NCBI RefSeq assembly: GCF_029227915.1
Contig: NC_079883.1
Span: 27,838,001 to 27,902,000, forward strand
From: Hydractinia symbiolongicarpus
Taxonomy: Eukaryota > Cnidaria > Hydrozoa > Anthoathecata > Hydractiniidae
Length of the DNA stretch: 64,000 bases
Direction: 5' to 3'
Translations under genes and position numbers: made by a program
Shown: positions 10,146 to 22,500 of the stretch, piece after piece
How the letters are laid out: the number at the start of each line of letters is the position of its first letter
How positions within the stretch are numbered: the stretch's first letter is position 1
The notes under the pieces: model-generated
Seen by the model: the letters and a program-made list of their open reading frames with translations, nothing else
Databases searched by the model: none
Told to the model about the DNA's origin: nothing

Positions 10146-10779
10146 GTAACAGAAAATGTAGACGTTGATGTAAAAAAAAGGTTATTTGATATAGAAATAA
10201 TTTCTGTCAAAAAATGAATGCGATATATATATATAGATATTTAAAGATTTTCAATACATGTTGACGATTGCACAAGAACCACTTGTCAGAATTTAAAATG
10301 GCTTAATAAAAAATATAGATGTCAATATAGAAATAATTTCCATTTGTCACTTAATCCACACTGGTGTATGCTCACCGGCAGGGTTAAAAAACTTAATTTC
10401 CTGATCTATAATGTGGCAATGTCTACTACACCGCTTCTTTTGTGATGTTCCTACATTATAGCTACAATCATTCACAAAAATATGGCTCTCACCCCCTCTA
10501 TAACATTCAATGTTATAAAGTTCCCAACTTGACCTCGTAAGTGGGAAGGGAAGTATCTGTAGAATTATATATAGGTATGTACTTTTGCTGATTGTGCTAA
10601 ACATTTTTTGCCCTTGAACTTTGGTCTAAAATTGGACGATTGTGGATTGTCGCTAGAACAAGCTAGCTATGTAATGGGACATTCCTAATCAGAGTAGAAT
10701 TATATCACTTATATACTGTGTCATAAGTATAAGCTAGGTGGCCTATCTCATTGAAAATCTGTCCAAAAGAATTTTTCTA
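10146..10779. other. Intergenic, no gene seen
   Basis: AT-rich. The minus-strand frame at 10347-10604 has no recognisable features and I do not call it a gene. Confidence 0.45.
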
Positions 10780-10960
10780 TGCTAGCTATGTAGATAATTT
10801 TATGCTAGCCTAATTAGCTAATTTCATGCCAGCTAAGTAGTTAAATTTATGCTAGCTCTGTAGCCAGTTTTATGCTGGCTGTATATGTTATATGTTTGTT
10901 CTATTGCTCTATTTTATGCCAGCCAGCTCAGTCAGTAGTTTTATGCTAGCTAGCCTTAAG
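10780..10960. repeat. Degenerate TTTTATGCTAGCTATGTAG tandem repeats
   Basis: At least seven diverged copies of a 25-30-bp unit centred on TTTTATGCYRGCT (for example 10777, 10798, 10822, 10847, 10868, 10911, 10938). Confidence 0.7.
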
Positions 10961-11307
10961 TGTGAGTGAGAATAAGAAAGAGTTCATTACATGTAAAGGA
11001 ATAGTGATATACTAGCTAGCTAAAAACATACCCTTTCTTCGTTTTCTTGAACAAGCCCTTCTGTCAGTTGCGATATAGCTTAGATTTTATGCTATTTTTG
11101 ACTTTGACTCTGTGATATCCTCGTCTGAATGTTCGTCTTGTCCCTGTGTTGTCCTGTGGCTTCGTCCTACCTGTTGTTCTCTCAGGTAGCTAGCACGTTA
11201 TTTAAGCACATAAAGTGCTTTGTGCTAGTTATCCTTTTATTAGGTAAATGTTCAATATATTTTTCATATTATATATTTTCATTGTAAACTCCTAATAAAA
11301 AATAAAT

Positions 11308-11321
11308 CTCTCTCTCTCTCT
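11308..11321. repeat. (CT)7 microsatellite
   Basis: Dinucleotide run directly after TAATAAAAAATAAAT. It may be the tail of a retroelement whose body I cannot identify. Confidence 0.7.
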
Positions 11322-11529
11322 AATGAAAGTTTGAGTTTGAGGCGCTATGTGTCCGAGAAAAAAGTCATGTGATATTAGTCAAATTAATATGTGTATCACG
11401 TGGCTAAAAATTGTAGGCAAACTTAATCTCAACTGGAAACAGCACTATTTACGCTTGGTTAAAAAACAACAAAAACTCCATCGCTGTGCTAAAAACATAT
11501 TGTCTCGCTCACTAGAAAAACGTACTTAA

Positions 11530-12054
11530 GAATGACCATATGAAATCGCTGGGAGACTAGGCCCCAAAACGACCGATTTTTGATATTTTTGATGTATAGG
11601 GGGACGGGGCGCGGAAATCGTATAGAAATCCTATATACTCTCCACCGTGCTTACTTTTTCTTTTATATTTGGCTTATTTAATGAAGAAATGGGCTCCGCT
11701 ACGCTCCGGGCGCTGACGCGCCCTCCGCTTCTCTCCGCAAAAAGTATTTTTGTAAACTAGTTTGATTGTTTCTGTTCAAACATTACAATTTTTTACTAAT
11801 TATGTAATAAATCCTACATATTAAAAGAGAATACTAAAGTATGCAAGAGAGTAAAAAAACCCGAAAAATAAAAAAATCGAAAAATGATAAAAATTACGTT
11901 GGATGATTTTTTTTAAAGCGAAAGTCAAAACAACTCCTGGAGTTGTTGAGAACTTTTTTTGTGTCTGTTAATCTATTTTATTAATTTTGTTGTTGTAATT
12001 AGCTGCATTTTGATGAGATTTTACGGGATCCATTTTGGTAGTGCACTAACGCTA
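11530..12054. other. Intergenic with a GC-rich island of repeat-like sequence
   Basis: In AT-rich surroundings, 11695-11740 reads CTCCGCTACGCTCCGGGCGC, then TGACGCGCCCTCCGC. The self-similar CTCCG/GCGCC composition looks like part of a dispersed repeat. No gene is seen. Confidence 0.4.
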
Positions 12055-12060
12055 GACCTT

Positions 12061-12185
12061 GGTTAATTATTTCCAGGAGGGGCCATGGCTTTAATAGGGA
12101 GTCCTGGAGTATTTAATGCTCTCTCTGAGCTACGCAAACTTAATCAGGGTCAGCAGTCAGCGCTCTACCAGACAAATCCTTCCTT
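12061..12185 (-). mobile_element. Truncated SINE copy, inverted relative to 7085-7440
   Basis: The reverse complement contains GGTAGAGCGCTGACTGCTGA, AGAGCATTAAATACTC and GCCATGGCCCCTCCTGG, aligning with 7270-7375. The tRNA head and 3' tail are missing. Confidence 0.75.
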
Positions 12186-12554
12186 ATTTAGCTACTTGAA
12201 CCTTTAATGTTCTGATAAAAAACAGGTATTTTTTCATTTTATGAATTCAGGGTAAACATCACCTTCTTTTGCAGCTACGGCTTGAAACTATAAATGTTTT
12301 TTGCCTCTTGCTATACAGCAAATCTACGGCATATTTAGACTTAAGCAAAGATTTATTGATGACACAATGGGAAGGGAATCACCCATCTCCTTCAGCCATC
12401 TCATGTTGAAAATGTTCTCTGCATCTTTTTAATGACACCCTTATCCTGTCTCTGTTTTGTGCATGAGAAAAAAAGCTGTGCTCTGAAGCATGAAATAGAA
12501 AATGCCAATGTGTAATTTTAAGATGGCATACTGGTGGATTTTTCAAAAGAAATA

Positions 12555-13744
12555 CAGTGCCGATCGCGAGTAACTATACACAAGTAATAAACTAGGGGTA
12601 CGAGTAATTTCTTCTGTGGGTAATCCACGAGTACTCGACAAGTATAGTGCGCGTATGAGTACGCCAAAAATACTTGCACATTTTTGCTACTGTACTCACA
12701 CAGTAATTGGTTGCGTGCAAGAAAGGCAAATAATATAATTAAACGAGAAACTGGTGGAAAATGCACTTGCGGCCAATAAGCTTTTATGTTGGTGTTGGAT
12801 TTATTGAAAAACGCTATTTTTACAGTGTTATTTTCTTCATTCGTTAGTTTTCTATGTTCAATAGCGAGTTGAAACTGGCATTGAGATTACATGCTAACAC
12901 TATAAGCCTTGTCGTTTTGTTGATTTACGATTGAATCAGCAGCCCCATTTGGAACCATGGTAAAGGGACCTAACACTCCGAACAGCCAGACGAGTCTAAA
13001 CTGATTTGCGTTATATTCAACTCAACTGTGAGAAAGTGCGCACAAACACAAGCTATATATAATAGCCAGAACGAGGGAGAACCTCAATTGCCTTACGACA
13101 GAGTCGTAACTTTCAAGCGAACTCTCTTTCTTCTGAACAAACAAACAAACCAGTGTCACTTCTGAGAAGTGCTTTTCAAGTCTAAAAATACCGATTGAAA
13201 ATTCAGTTGTCAGCTTATTGAGAGAAAAGATTTTTCTCTAAAAACAATCTCCTCACTCTCTCTAAAACACGATTCTGGAGATAGATTTTTCTTTTGTGTA
13301 TAATGTTATTCTAATCTATATATCTTTGCAATCACATTAAGCATATTGAAATGATTTGCTTTTGTTAATAGAACAATATAGCAGGTATCATGTTTACGAG
13401 TTATTGACATTAAAAAACAAAAAATGCAACAATTTAGTTAGAATGATATTCATTCTTTCTTTTCTTTTTTATATTCGATACTTTCAAAAACGTAAAAAAG
13501 TTTTCACAATGTGTAAGGTAGTAGACAAATGTGAGCTATCGATAAAAATTATGCTACAACAAATTCCCGTACACATGTACTCACAAATCATTCACTTAAT
13601 GTACTCTTGTGCACAAGAGGCTATACTCAAGGGTATGGAGTAGTATACTCGCCGATTACTCTTACTTGTCTTGCACTGTATATACTCGGCATTTAATGTA
13701 CCCGTACTCGTATACTCGTGTAAAGTTACTCCCGATCAGTACTG
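12555..13744. mobile_element. 1.19-kb TA-flanked (Tc1/mariner-like) non-autonomous element
   Basis: Ends are CAGTGCCGATCGCGAGTAAC and the inverse of CAGTACTGATCGGGAGTAAC, extending with changes through TATACACAAGTA. Both are flanked by TA. Many GAGTACTC/GTACTCG motifs fill the first 130 bp and last 170 bp. CAGT ends on a TA duplication fit Tc1/mariner. No DDE transposase is visible; the 13356-13643 frame lacks any motif. Confidence 0.7.
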
Positions 13745-13968
13745 TACTTCTTTTACTAAAACAAATTTTAGAAACAATAATGGGCTAGTGTGTGCGCTGA
13801 ATATCCATATTCCAACTAAACACAAATGAGAAAGTCACATCTACAAGATGGTAAAAGGTAGTGGGTAAGCAGGACAAACAATTCATTAAACTTGATTTAG
13901 CTTTATGTAGGTATCTGCATACTGAAAACATTTTGTAGACTATATTTTGACTCTCTTATAGTGAACTG

Positions 13969-14436
13969 ATGCAAGAATCTATAATAAAAGACAAACAAAA
14001 TGATGGTAATTCACCTGATTTGAGTAGCAAAACAAAATCTGCAAGCTTTATATTTGGAGTTACCACACTAGCCACCTTCACAGGCTTTGCATTTACATTG
14101 ACAAGGGCAAAAAGATCATATACCACAAAGTTGAATACACTACATACTGATGGCAGTAAACTTGCTTTAAAGGCCCTGGGTTATGGAACAGCTATCAGTG
14201 TTACCGGATGTAGTTCATTGGTTTTATTAGTTGCACTTGCCCTGGGTGTAAGAAGCGTAAGTAGTATTAATAAATCTTCTGATAAAGTTTTGCATAGAGA
14301 ACTTGGGCGAATTTTGCATTTTTTGTTTTCTTTAACTTATTTATTGCTGTGTTTTTTTTTTCTTTCTATTTTCGAGAACATTTTAGTTCACAATTTATTT
14401 CGCTTCAACATTTTAATTCTTTCTAAAGGAAGCTAA
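13969..14436 (+). CDS. TMEM242: TMEM242-like small membrane protein (C6orf35 family)
   Basis: The protein has a hydrophobic segment SFIFGVTTLATFTGFAFTL, a short basic loop (RAKRS), then GSKLALKALGYGTAISVTG leading into a second membrane segment and ALGVRS. This order and the SxLALxALGxGT block are the TMEM242/DUF1358 signature. TMEM242 is a two-pass inner mitochondrial membrane protein linked to respiratory complex assembly in mammals. The ATG at 13969 follows an acceptor-like CTTATAG, so a 5' UTR exon probably lies upstream. The last about 45 residues (hydrophobic, ending at 14436) are not family-like. An AGC|GTAAGT donor at 14256/14257 may end the true exon, with the C-terminus elsewhere. 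Confidence 0.68.
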   Translation: MQESIIKDKQNDGNSPDLSSKTKSASFIFGVTTLATFTGFAFTLTRAKRSYTTKLNTLHTDGSKLALKALGYGTAISVTGCSSLVLLVALALGVRSVSSINKSSDKVLHRELGRILHFLFSLTYLLLCFFFLSIFENILVHNLFRFNILILSKGS

Positions 14437-16543
14437 CCCAAAAATTGTATTCTATTCATCCCAAGACTAACAGATCAATGATGAATCTGTATGACAAATT
14501 TAGCATTAGCATTTTTCAATACATACCAATATGTAAAGGGTCCTTATCTGGCAATATGTCTTTGTCTGCATTAAAACAACAAAATTATAGTAGTTAGCTA
14601 CTAATGACCAATTTGTTTTCCATTCATACCATTCACCCTTTTCTAGCATTTTTAACTTTGTCAAAGTTAATAACTTTAAGTTGTTCTTATTTGGAATTTA
14701 GTTAGAAAGTTAATATACCACAGAAAGAGCTAGCAGCACTATTTCAGCACGTTATTAGAAGTAAAGCATTATATGAAGCAAAAACCCTACAGATATGGTT
14801 ATACATTTTTGCCTTTTTTCGTATGACACGAATAATTCCTTGTAAGAAAGTCATCAAAAAACTGGACCAGGCTAATAAGTAAAAGTTTGTCCCTACAAAC
14901 GCTTTACTAGTGTCCAGACAGCTATTTTATCTAATCAGAGAAAAAAGCTTTTTGCACTGTAGAATTGAAAAATAAGTAAAAATTGCACTCTTCTTAGTAA
15001 AAAAAAGATATGTCATGTCAATCAAATTGCAAGAAAAATTAAACCATAATAATAAATAAGCCTATATGCAATGAATGAATTTTTGCCTTTACTTCAGCCC
15101 TGTGAATTCATGTTGGCATTCAGCATTGCCAACTTGAAAGCAGAGCTCCATTGATTCAAGGACAGATTTTTTATGCCGTCCTATATGTGTGCCAGTTCTT
15201 ATATAGAATTCACATTTTAAGTTATTTCACACCTTAAAAATCGACTTTGCTGCTCTAAAGAAAACAAAGTCAAAGTTGTCAATGAATAGGTAGAAAAACA
15301 TGTCTGCAAAAGATATTAGTTGAGGTAAATTTTGTAATTTAAATCCTGTATATATATGTTGCTTACTGTGGCCCTTATGAACTAGTTAGAGATTGATATG
15401 CTTTACGAAGAGATGTGTTCTGAATCGCTCCACATCTAAACATAAATTAGAACCTTAATGTACAAATCCCAAGAGTGGAGGAAAATATAACGTGCCGACC
15501 TGTGAAGTGTCTCTAAATGGGTTTTGCCAAACTCATTTTCATTGTAAGTGTAAAATTTTGCCAGCCTTTGACCACCCACAGTTTGCACTTTTCAGTACTT
15601 TGGACTCACTGTTACTTTGTAAGGTAGGTTCAAGAAATTATTAAGGTTAAGGAACTAGTAAATCATTAATTAAAAAAATAGATGTGAATTGTGGGTCTGA
15701 CTGGCAAAAGCTAGCTAACATCCTATAATGTATCAAGATATCTGCAGATGCAAAACTTTTTTTTTTTAGCCCAAGGAGTTTGGAGAAAAAATGAAAGGAA
15801 CTCTAAAGATAAAGAGAAAAACCATAAAGGAGACTTAACACGCACACATTGTATATATTTTGGCAAATAGAGTGTTTTTATTTTTTGCATATTTGAATAG
15901 GTATATTTACATGTTTGCAGGGCTAGATGCAACACATACAAATCGGTAAAGTAATTTACACAAGGTTTTTCATGATGATTGCATTTTTCAACAGATTCTG
16001 AGATAAAATTAAAGAAAAATTGCATAGACAAGAGGCAAAAAAACATCCTGATACTAGAAGCAGATCAGACATGCATCCTGACTATGAAGCAAGTACATCC
16101 AATGTTTTTTGGAAACACTCTCTTCTTTTTATCACTGCCAATTTATTTTGTCCATAGATTTTAAAACCATGCTTAAGGTGAAGATGTCGATTTAATAAAA
16201 AAAATGTAAAAGGGTGTTTTTAACCAAAATTAAGAATTTACACAAAAGAAATTCCTGTGTCTTCAGAGTCTGAAATGTTATGGCAAATTTTCAGTTTATT
16301 TCTAGTATAAAACTTTAGTAAGACTAAAACAGTAAATTTTGACAAGCCTACATAGTAAGAGCATAATCCTTTGGCTTTAAAGCAAATAGAATACCCAATG
16401 TTACAAGCACTTCTACTACAAATAGTAAAGAGTAAAGATACGTGAAGCAGTACATCTGATTTAGAATATTTTAAATTGATGTGTATAGATATCTTTTTAG
16501 AGGTAAAAAAACTAATGGTTGTGAGTTTCTATAATTTTTGATC
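14437..16543. other. Intergenic region between TMEM242-like gene and RALGAPB
   Basis: About 2.1 kb AT-rich sequence. It may hold a last exon of the upstream gene and 5' UTR exons of RALGAPB, but I cannot place either. No repeat family is recognised. Confidence 0.45.
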
Positions 16544-19500
16544 ATGTATAATGGTTGGATATCTAATCGTACATCTGTTGAGGACGATTGTGGCTCGTGG
16601 AGTGTGTTAAACAGTTACCCACAAAATGTTGGTAAAGATGTAACATCTTCTGTTATTCGAAGTCTCGTTCATCATCCTAGTGAAAAAAAGGATTTTTTTA
16701 GGACTGCAAAAGATTTAGATTGGACAATGGATGTTATATGCTTTGGTTTGACAATGCCATTAGCTGAGGTTGAGATGATCAAGAATTGCGTGTTTCTATA
16801 CTTGGATTGGACAAGTGTGATGTCAGCAAAACCTAAATCGGGTATTCCTACACAAATTATTGAAAAAAAAGAATACTATTTTGGGAGAATGCTAAAGCAT
16901 TTGACTAATTTGTTTATTCCACGAGAAAGTGCATCAACTGTGTTGCAGGCCAAGTTTTGTAGTCAAGTTTTGCATCATATCAAAAGTATCGTGTTAGAAG
17001 GTACTATTGAAAAGTTGACATCTGAAATGATTCTAAAATTTTATCTGGGCATATCCAGCCATTTACTTTCGGTCCCACCTCTTCAAGGAGGCTTAGCAGA
17101 GCACCTTTGTGAACAACTTATAAATTGTGTAATAACTGTTTGGCTTCATGTGTCTTGCCACTATTTTCCTTCACCCACCTTATGGTGCACATTAAGAGAA
17201 ATAATGTTGACATGGCGTCATCACCATATTTTGATCTTGCAGTGGAACAAACTGATGTATGTTTTAACATGCAGAGTGTTACACATTTTGTTTGGTCCCA
17301 ATTACCCACTACCAAGATTATATAAAGACGACTTTTCTGAACCCATTTTACTTCCCAATAAACTCTCAGATGAACTAGCGGTTCAATGTTGGTTTCGATT
17401 TCTACATATTATTGGTAATCCAGTTTCGCTGTCTAAAACAAATGAAATTTGTGGCACTGAGTACTTCTTACAATACTCATTAGAGCAGCGGGATTCTCAT
17501 CCTTCTCTGAAATCTTTGCCAGCTAGCTTTTACAAGGCAATGAAAGGTGTCTCTGTCCTTGTTGGTATGTTCTTGGGAAGTTCACAGTCTGCTGATAAAA
17601 GAAGTTACTCAATATCGTCACAGTCATTTGCGCGTGGTGAATGGAAATCTTCGAGCACAGGTACAATTGTGGATAAGCCACAAATGGATCCAGATTTGTC
17701 AGAAAAATCTGCTACAACACCAGGTAAAATGTGGATGATTATATTATCTTTGTTTTGTATAATTTGTGATTATATTTTGCAATTATTATATGTATCACAT
17801 AATAGGATTGTATACGTGTTTGTGTATTATGTTGTCATTGTTTTTTTATAGGGACACGACGAGGTTTAGATCCTTCCAGAGTGACAAAAGGTGTACGAGA
17901 TGATAGTAATTTAAAATCTAAAGTTTCCCTTGACGAATTATCAGCTGATACAAACTGCATTTTACATTTGTTTGGTTCTTGGCTGTTTGAAGTTTGTTTA
18001 TCAGGGGTAAACATTGATCAAGTGCTCCAATCGGTTGGTATGATCAGTTGTGGTTTACGCCCCAAATCTCTACATCTTACAAAGGAAGAAAGAGAACAGT
18101 TTGGGAGGTAAAATGTTTATTTTACAATGTAGCTCTTGTTAGTTCTACAAACTTAAACAGATTTTATTTATTTAGATTTTATTTAGATTTTTTCAATTTG
18201 TCTTTCTATTATAATTAATGTGCATGTTCACAACTAAGTATGTGGAACAATTTAAGAGGATGCCCACACTGTTACCATACTACCCTGCCTTTTTTGATTT
18301 CATACATCAGTTCGTCAAGGAATACTTTATAATTAGTTAACTTTTGTTATTGCTCTAAGAAATATTTCTGGAATATTTTTATTTTTCCTGCCTAATAATG
18401 TTGTTAAATATATATCAAATATATATATATATATCAAATAATGGCATTCCTGCTACTTTTCAAGCTCCTGGAAGATCATACTTGTGGTATAATTATTCAG
18501 CAAATTATTTTACTCTCCAATAATAACAAAATTACTCTTATGCTTTACAGAATAACCACACCACAAGCAAAATTGATTAAAACTGTCATAAAACTTGTGG
18601 TGGATGTTCTAACTGTGTGCCTTAACTTCGAAGACCTGTTATAACCTTAAAAACCTCACTTAATATGCCTCTTAAAATTATTTTTACTCGCGATATCAAT
18701 ATTTTAAGATTGTATACAAATATAATTGACATTTCTTATGATTCAGTGTGACATGTGGCAGCATTTTTATTGTTGATAGACTTCTGATATCTCCATATTA
18801 TACAAAATTATAAAAACAGGAATATGCGAATATCAAAAGTGCAGAAAATTAGTTAAAAAACGAGATCATACAATATTTGAAAAATATAAAACTATTTTAT
18901 TAACTATTGTAAAACTATTTAACCCTATTCCGTCTGGGGTTTTTCAAACATATTATAACGGTGGGGACGCCCCCCCCCCCCTCCTCCTCATCAATAACTT
19001 TTCATAAGCTTGTTTAAATTGAATCAAACTTGAGCTTGAAATTTGTTTAAAATGCCACCATTTGCTTATAATTGAATTACTTTAGTTTTAGAGCGAATTT
19101 TTACATTCTGTTTAAAGTTTCTAAAAGCTACATAAAAGACATTTAAGATATTTTCCGGTTTTTACATGGAGCGCATGAAAAGTCGCCAAAAATTGTCCGA
19201 AAATCCGTTGTTGTTTTTTTTTCGATTTTTAATTATGAATCCAAAACATGGAAAATGATTCTTCTTCATGAAACAAAGTTGTGTTGTAAGTTTCAAGTTC
19301 TAAGGGTAATCCTAACAAGAGTTGTTATATTTTCCCCATTTAAGGGTTTCATAAAGATTTTTAGGGGTAGTTTCGAGTAAGAGCCAATATCAAAGCCTCT
19401 GAAAGGCATGAGACCTAAAAATTTGATATGCAGGTAATAGATAAATATTGAAACTCAGCAATTATCATAGCCATGCAGCATAGCGTTAAGAAGTTATTAA

Positions 19501-22500
19501 AAATAAACCATCAGGGGGCAGAATCCGCCCCCTGACAGGTTTTTTAGTTTTATGGTATTAATATTGTTTTAACTTATTTCAGTTTTCCAGGACCAAAAAA
19601 GAATGACTTTGAACCTGGCCGTGCTCAAGCATTCAGTACTCTATGTCACATATTCTGTCATCAACGTACAACTAGTCAAGCTATACTCCCAGTTTACTTA
19701 TCAAGGTTTTATTTGAGTTTGGCTGTTGGATTGTGCTACTGTGAGGTATTCTTGTATGATTATCACTTTTATAAATTTTAAAGCTTTCCAATACAATGGA
19801 AGTTCAACAGGTGCTTTAAAGTTTGCAAAGGTTTCTTGCTCTATTTTTTATTGTATGGATAATTAAAATGTCAATGCTTTATTGAATCACTTTAGTGAGT
19901 AAGTCAGTCGATAAAGCATTGTTAATTCAGGTAAGTTTTTTGCATGTTATGAACATTTGCTAAGATAAAATGTAAACTAAATGACTGCTTATTCTGAATT
20001 TATTATGCTGATTTTTTTTCTGAAGATATTATACTTTTTACGTTAGACACGTGCAGGCCAAGTTCTTGGAAGCATCCTACTAACTGCTAAAGACATTCTT
20101 CGTCTTGATCTTCAAGGAGTTCAAGTCCTGGTTCCTCATCTTTTACAAGCCTTGGAAATTATTCTTCCCACACAAGATAGAGAGTTGGTCTTAGGGTAAG
20201 ATGATTACTACTTAAAAATTTATAAAACTATTGTGAGTTGGAAAACTACTGTTGGAAATGGTGTATGTTCCGGCCAGGTGTTTCATTGCCAATGTCACTA
20301 TCAATACTTGCCTTTTGATCCAAGGACTACAACCCTAATATTCTAACTCCTCTACAGATGAAAATGTAGCATAATATTCTAATAGATTATTATTCTTGTG
20401 TTTAGCTATGATGTTTCTCTCGTTGAACTAAGAAAATCTTGTATTCAAATTTTGTTATCCATGATTTGTCTACCTTTGCACTTCCTGTCATTGCCAATAC
20501 AAGGTTTGTGTTTTGAAACAATTTGTTTTTTCTATTATTAACTTGATTATTATCTGAAGATCAACAAAAAAAACATGAAGTGTTAAGGCTAGTCCACTCT
20601 GTATGGATGTGTAAACAAATAAGCATTGAAGCTTGAGTGGATAGCAAAATACAGGATTTAGCCTTATTTACAGAATTTGTTGATCTTTTATATACCTAGC
20701 ATTTGAATTTTTTAGCATACAGGAATAGGTTAATAACACCTGTATTGTGCTGTAAGGCACCAATGTATAACATTGGATATTTGGTATATAAAGAATACAG
20801 AAAAAAGACACACCACTACACTACCTTGAAAATATAAGCCTATTGAGATTGTGAGCTTTAGGGATGAAAATAATGGTTAATTTGTGAGAAATAAATGATA
20901 AGCAATATGGTTTAATTCATTATGATTTGATGGCCTTTTCAGTGGCACACTACACTCTACAAATTTAAACTTTTAGTAAAGATTCACAAAGAATTTGTAG
21001 TTTTTGATTAATTCTTTTAAACATAGAGCTTTCAACATGGTTTATTGCTTTAACATTTATAATTTCGTCTGTGACACTTAGGTTTATGTCGTGAAAAAGC
21101 ACCTTATGGTGCTGAAGGGAACACTGGATATTTACCACAAGTCACATTTTTATCTCTAAAAGAAAGAATAACAAAGTTATTGATGCATTCAATAGAAGTT
21201 GAAACTAATCCTCAAAATACTCAAATGTTACTAGGAGGTTTGTATCTTCCCATCGATTCGATTTTTTTCACGTTGCTAGTTCACAGGATATATATATATT
21301 AAAGGGAATTCTATTAAGCAGAACCACAGTCAAAAATCTGTTGTTTTGTTACAGAGCACACTTTGTTTAACTAATCTTGAACTAAGCACAGTTCTTTAAA
21401 CACAGGCTTTTTACAGAATAACCTGTCTAAATAATTTAGTATTTACATGTGTGCATGCACATGCTTAACCTGAAAAGCCTTGCATCATATTTTACAGCGT
21501 GTAATCACAAAAAAATAACCTTGTTTTCATCTGCCACTTCAGAATTAAACTAAAGCTTATATATATTATAACAGGTGCTATGCTATTGATGGAAGATACT
21601 ATGTGTGTTGAGTTCAAGAATTATGAGTTTTCCAAACAAAACCCTGGATCAGCACCATGTATTTTGTTAGATGACGCTGATGGTAGATCATCAAGTCCAA
21701 AATTAATTCACATTGCCAAAACAACACACCCAGTCAAACAACAAACCAATGGAAACAATTCGAGTCAGAAAAAGACATTGGATAAAAGCAAAATCGGTCT
21801 CCTGGGTAAAAAAGAAGGTAACATGATTTTTATGAATGACAGTGGTTTGTCAGATGTTTTCTTTAAAGGGCGAAGAGAGGATTTTTTAATTCCTTCTTTT
21901 AAACTTGTCAATTCAAGTCATCAATTTTTTAATTGTATTTGCTGCCATTGTAGATATACTTACAACGAAAGGACAATTTGTTTACATGACTACGTTGTTG
22001 TGCCAAAAGCTTATGTTTGCTGGTAAATGGAGAGGAGAGCTTCATGTGACATTAACAGCGCTGGAATGTATATCTGGCATGGCACAGCTTGATCCTAAAT
22101 TTATTGGTAAATTGTTTTTTAAGTTTTTGTTAAAAATCTATCGCTTACAAAAAAGTATGCATTTATAAAAAATTAAAATATTGCCGAATTGCGGCGAGTG
22201 CAGCAACAATTATTTTTATTTTTAAATAATAGTGGTTGTCGACCTTGTATCCAAAATAATAGTGGTTGTCGAACTTGTATCCAAAATAATAGTCGTTGTC
22301 GACCTTGTATCCAAAAAAGAAACCCTAATTATAGTTCTGACATAAAAAAAACGTAGCCTTTCTACTTTAATTACTTTTTAATTAATTATTTTAATAATCC
22401 AGATTTCTCCATTGACAATATTTAGACGAAGCAGCAGCTCATAAGTCTTTGGTATGGATATGTGATTATATTGAGTTTCAAGCCAGACAACCACCCCCTG

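Noticed and set aside
17118-17325. Frames on both strands inside RALGAPB exon 1
   Set aside because: They are out of frame with the recognised protein.
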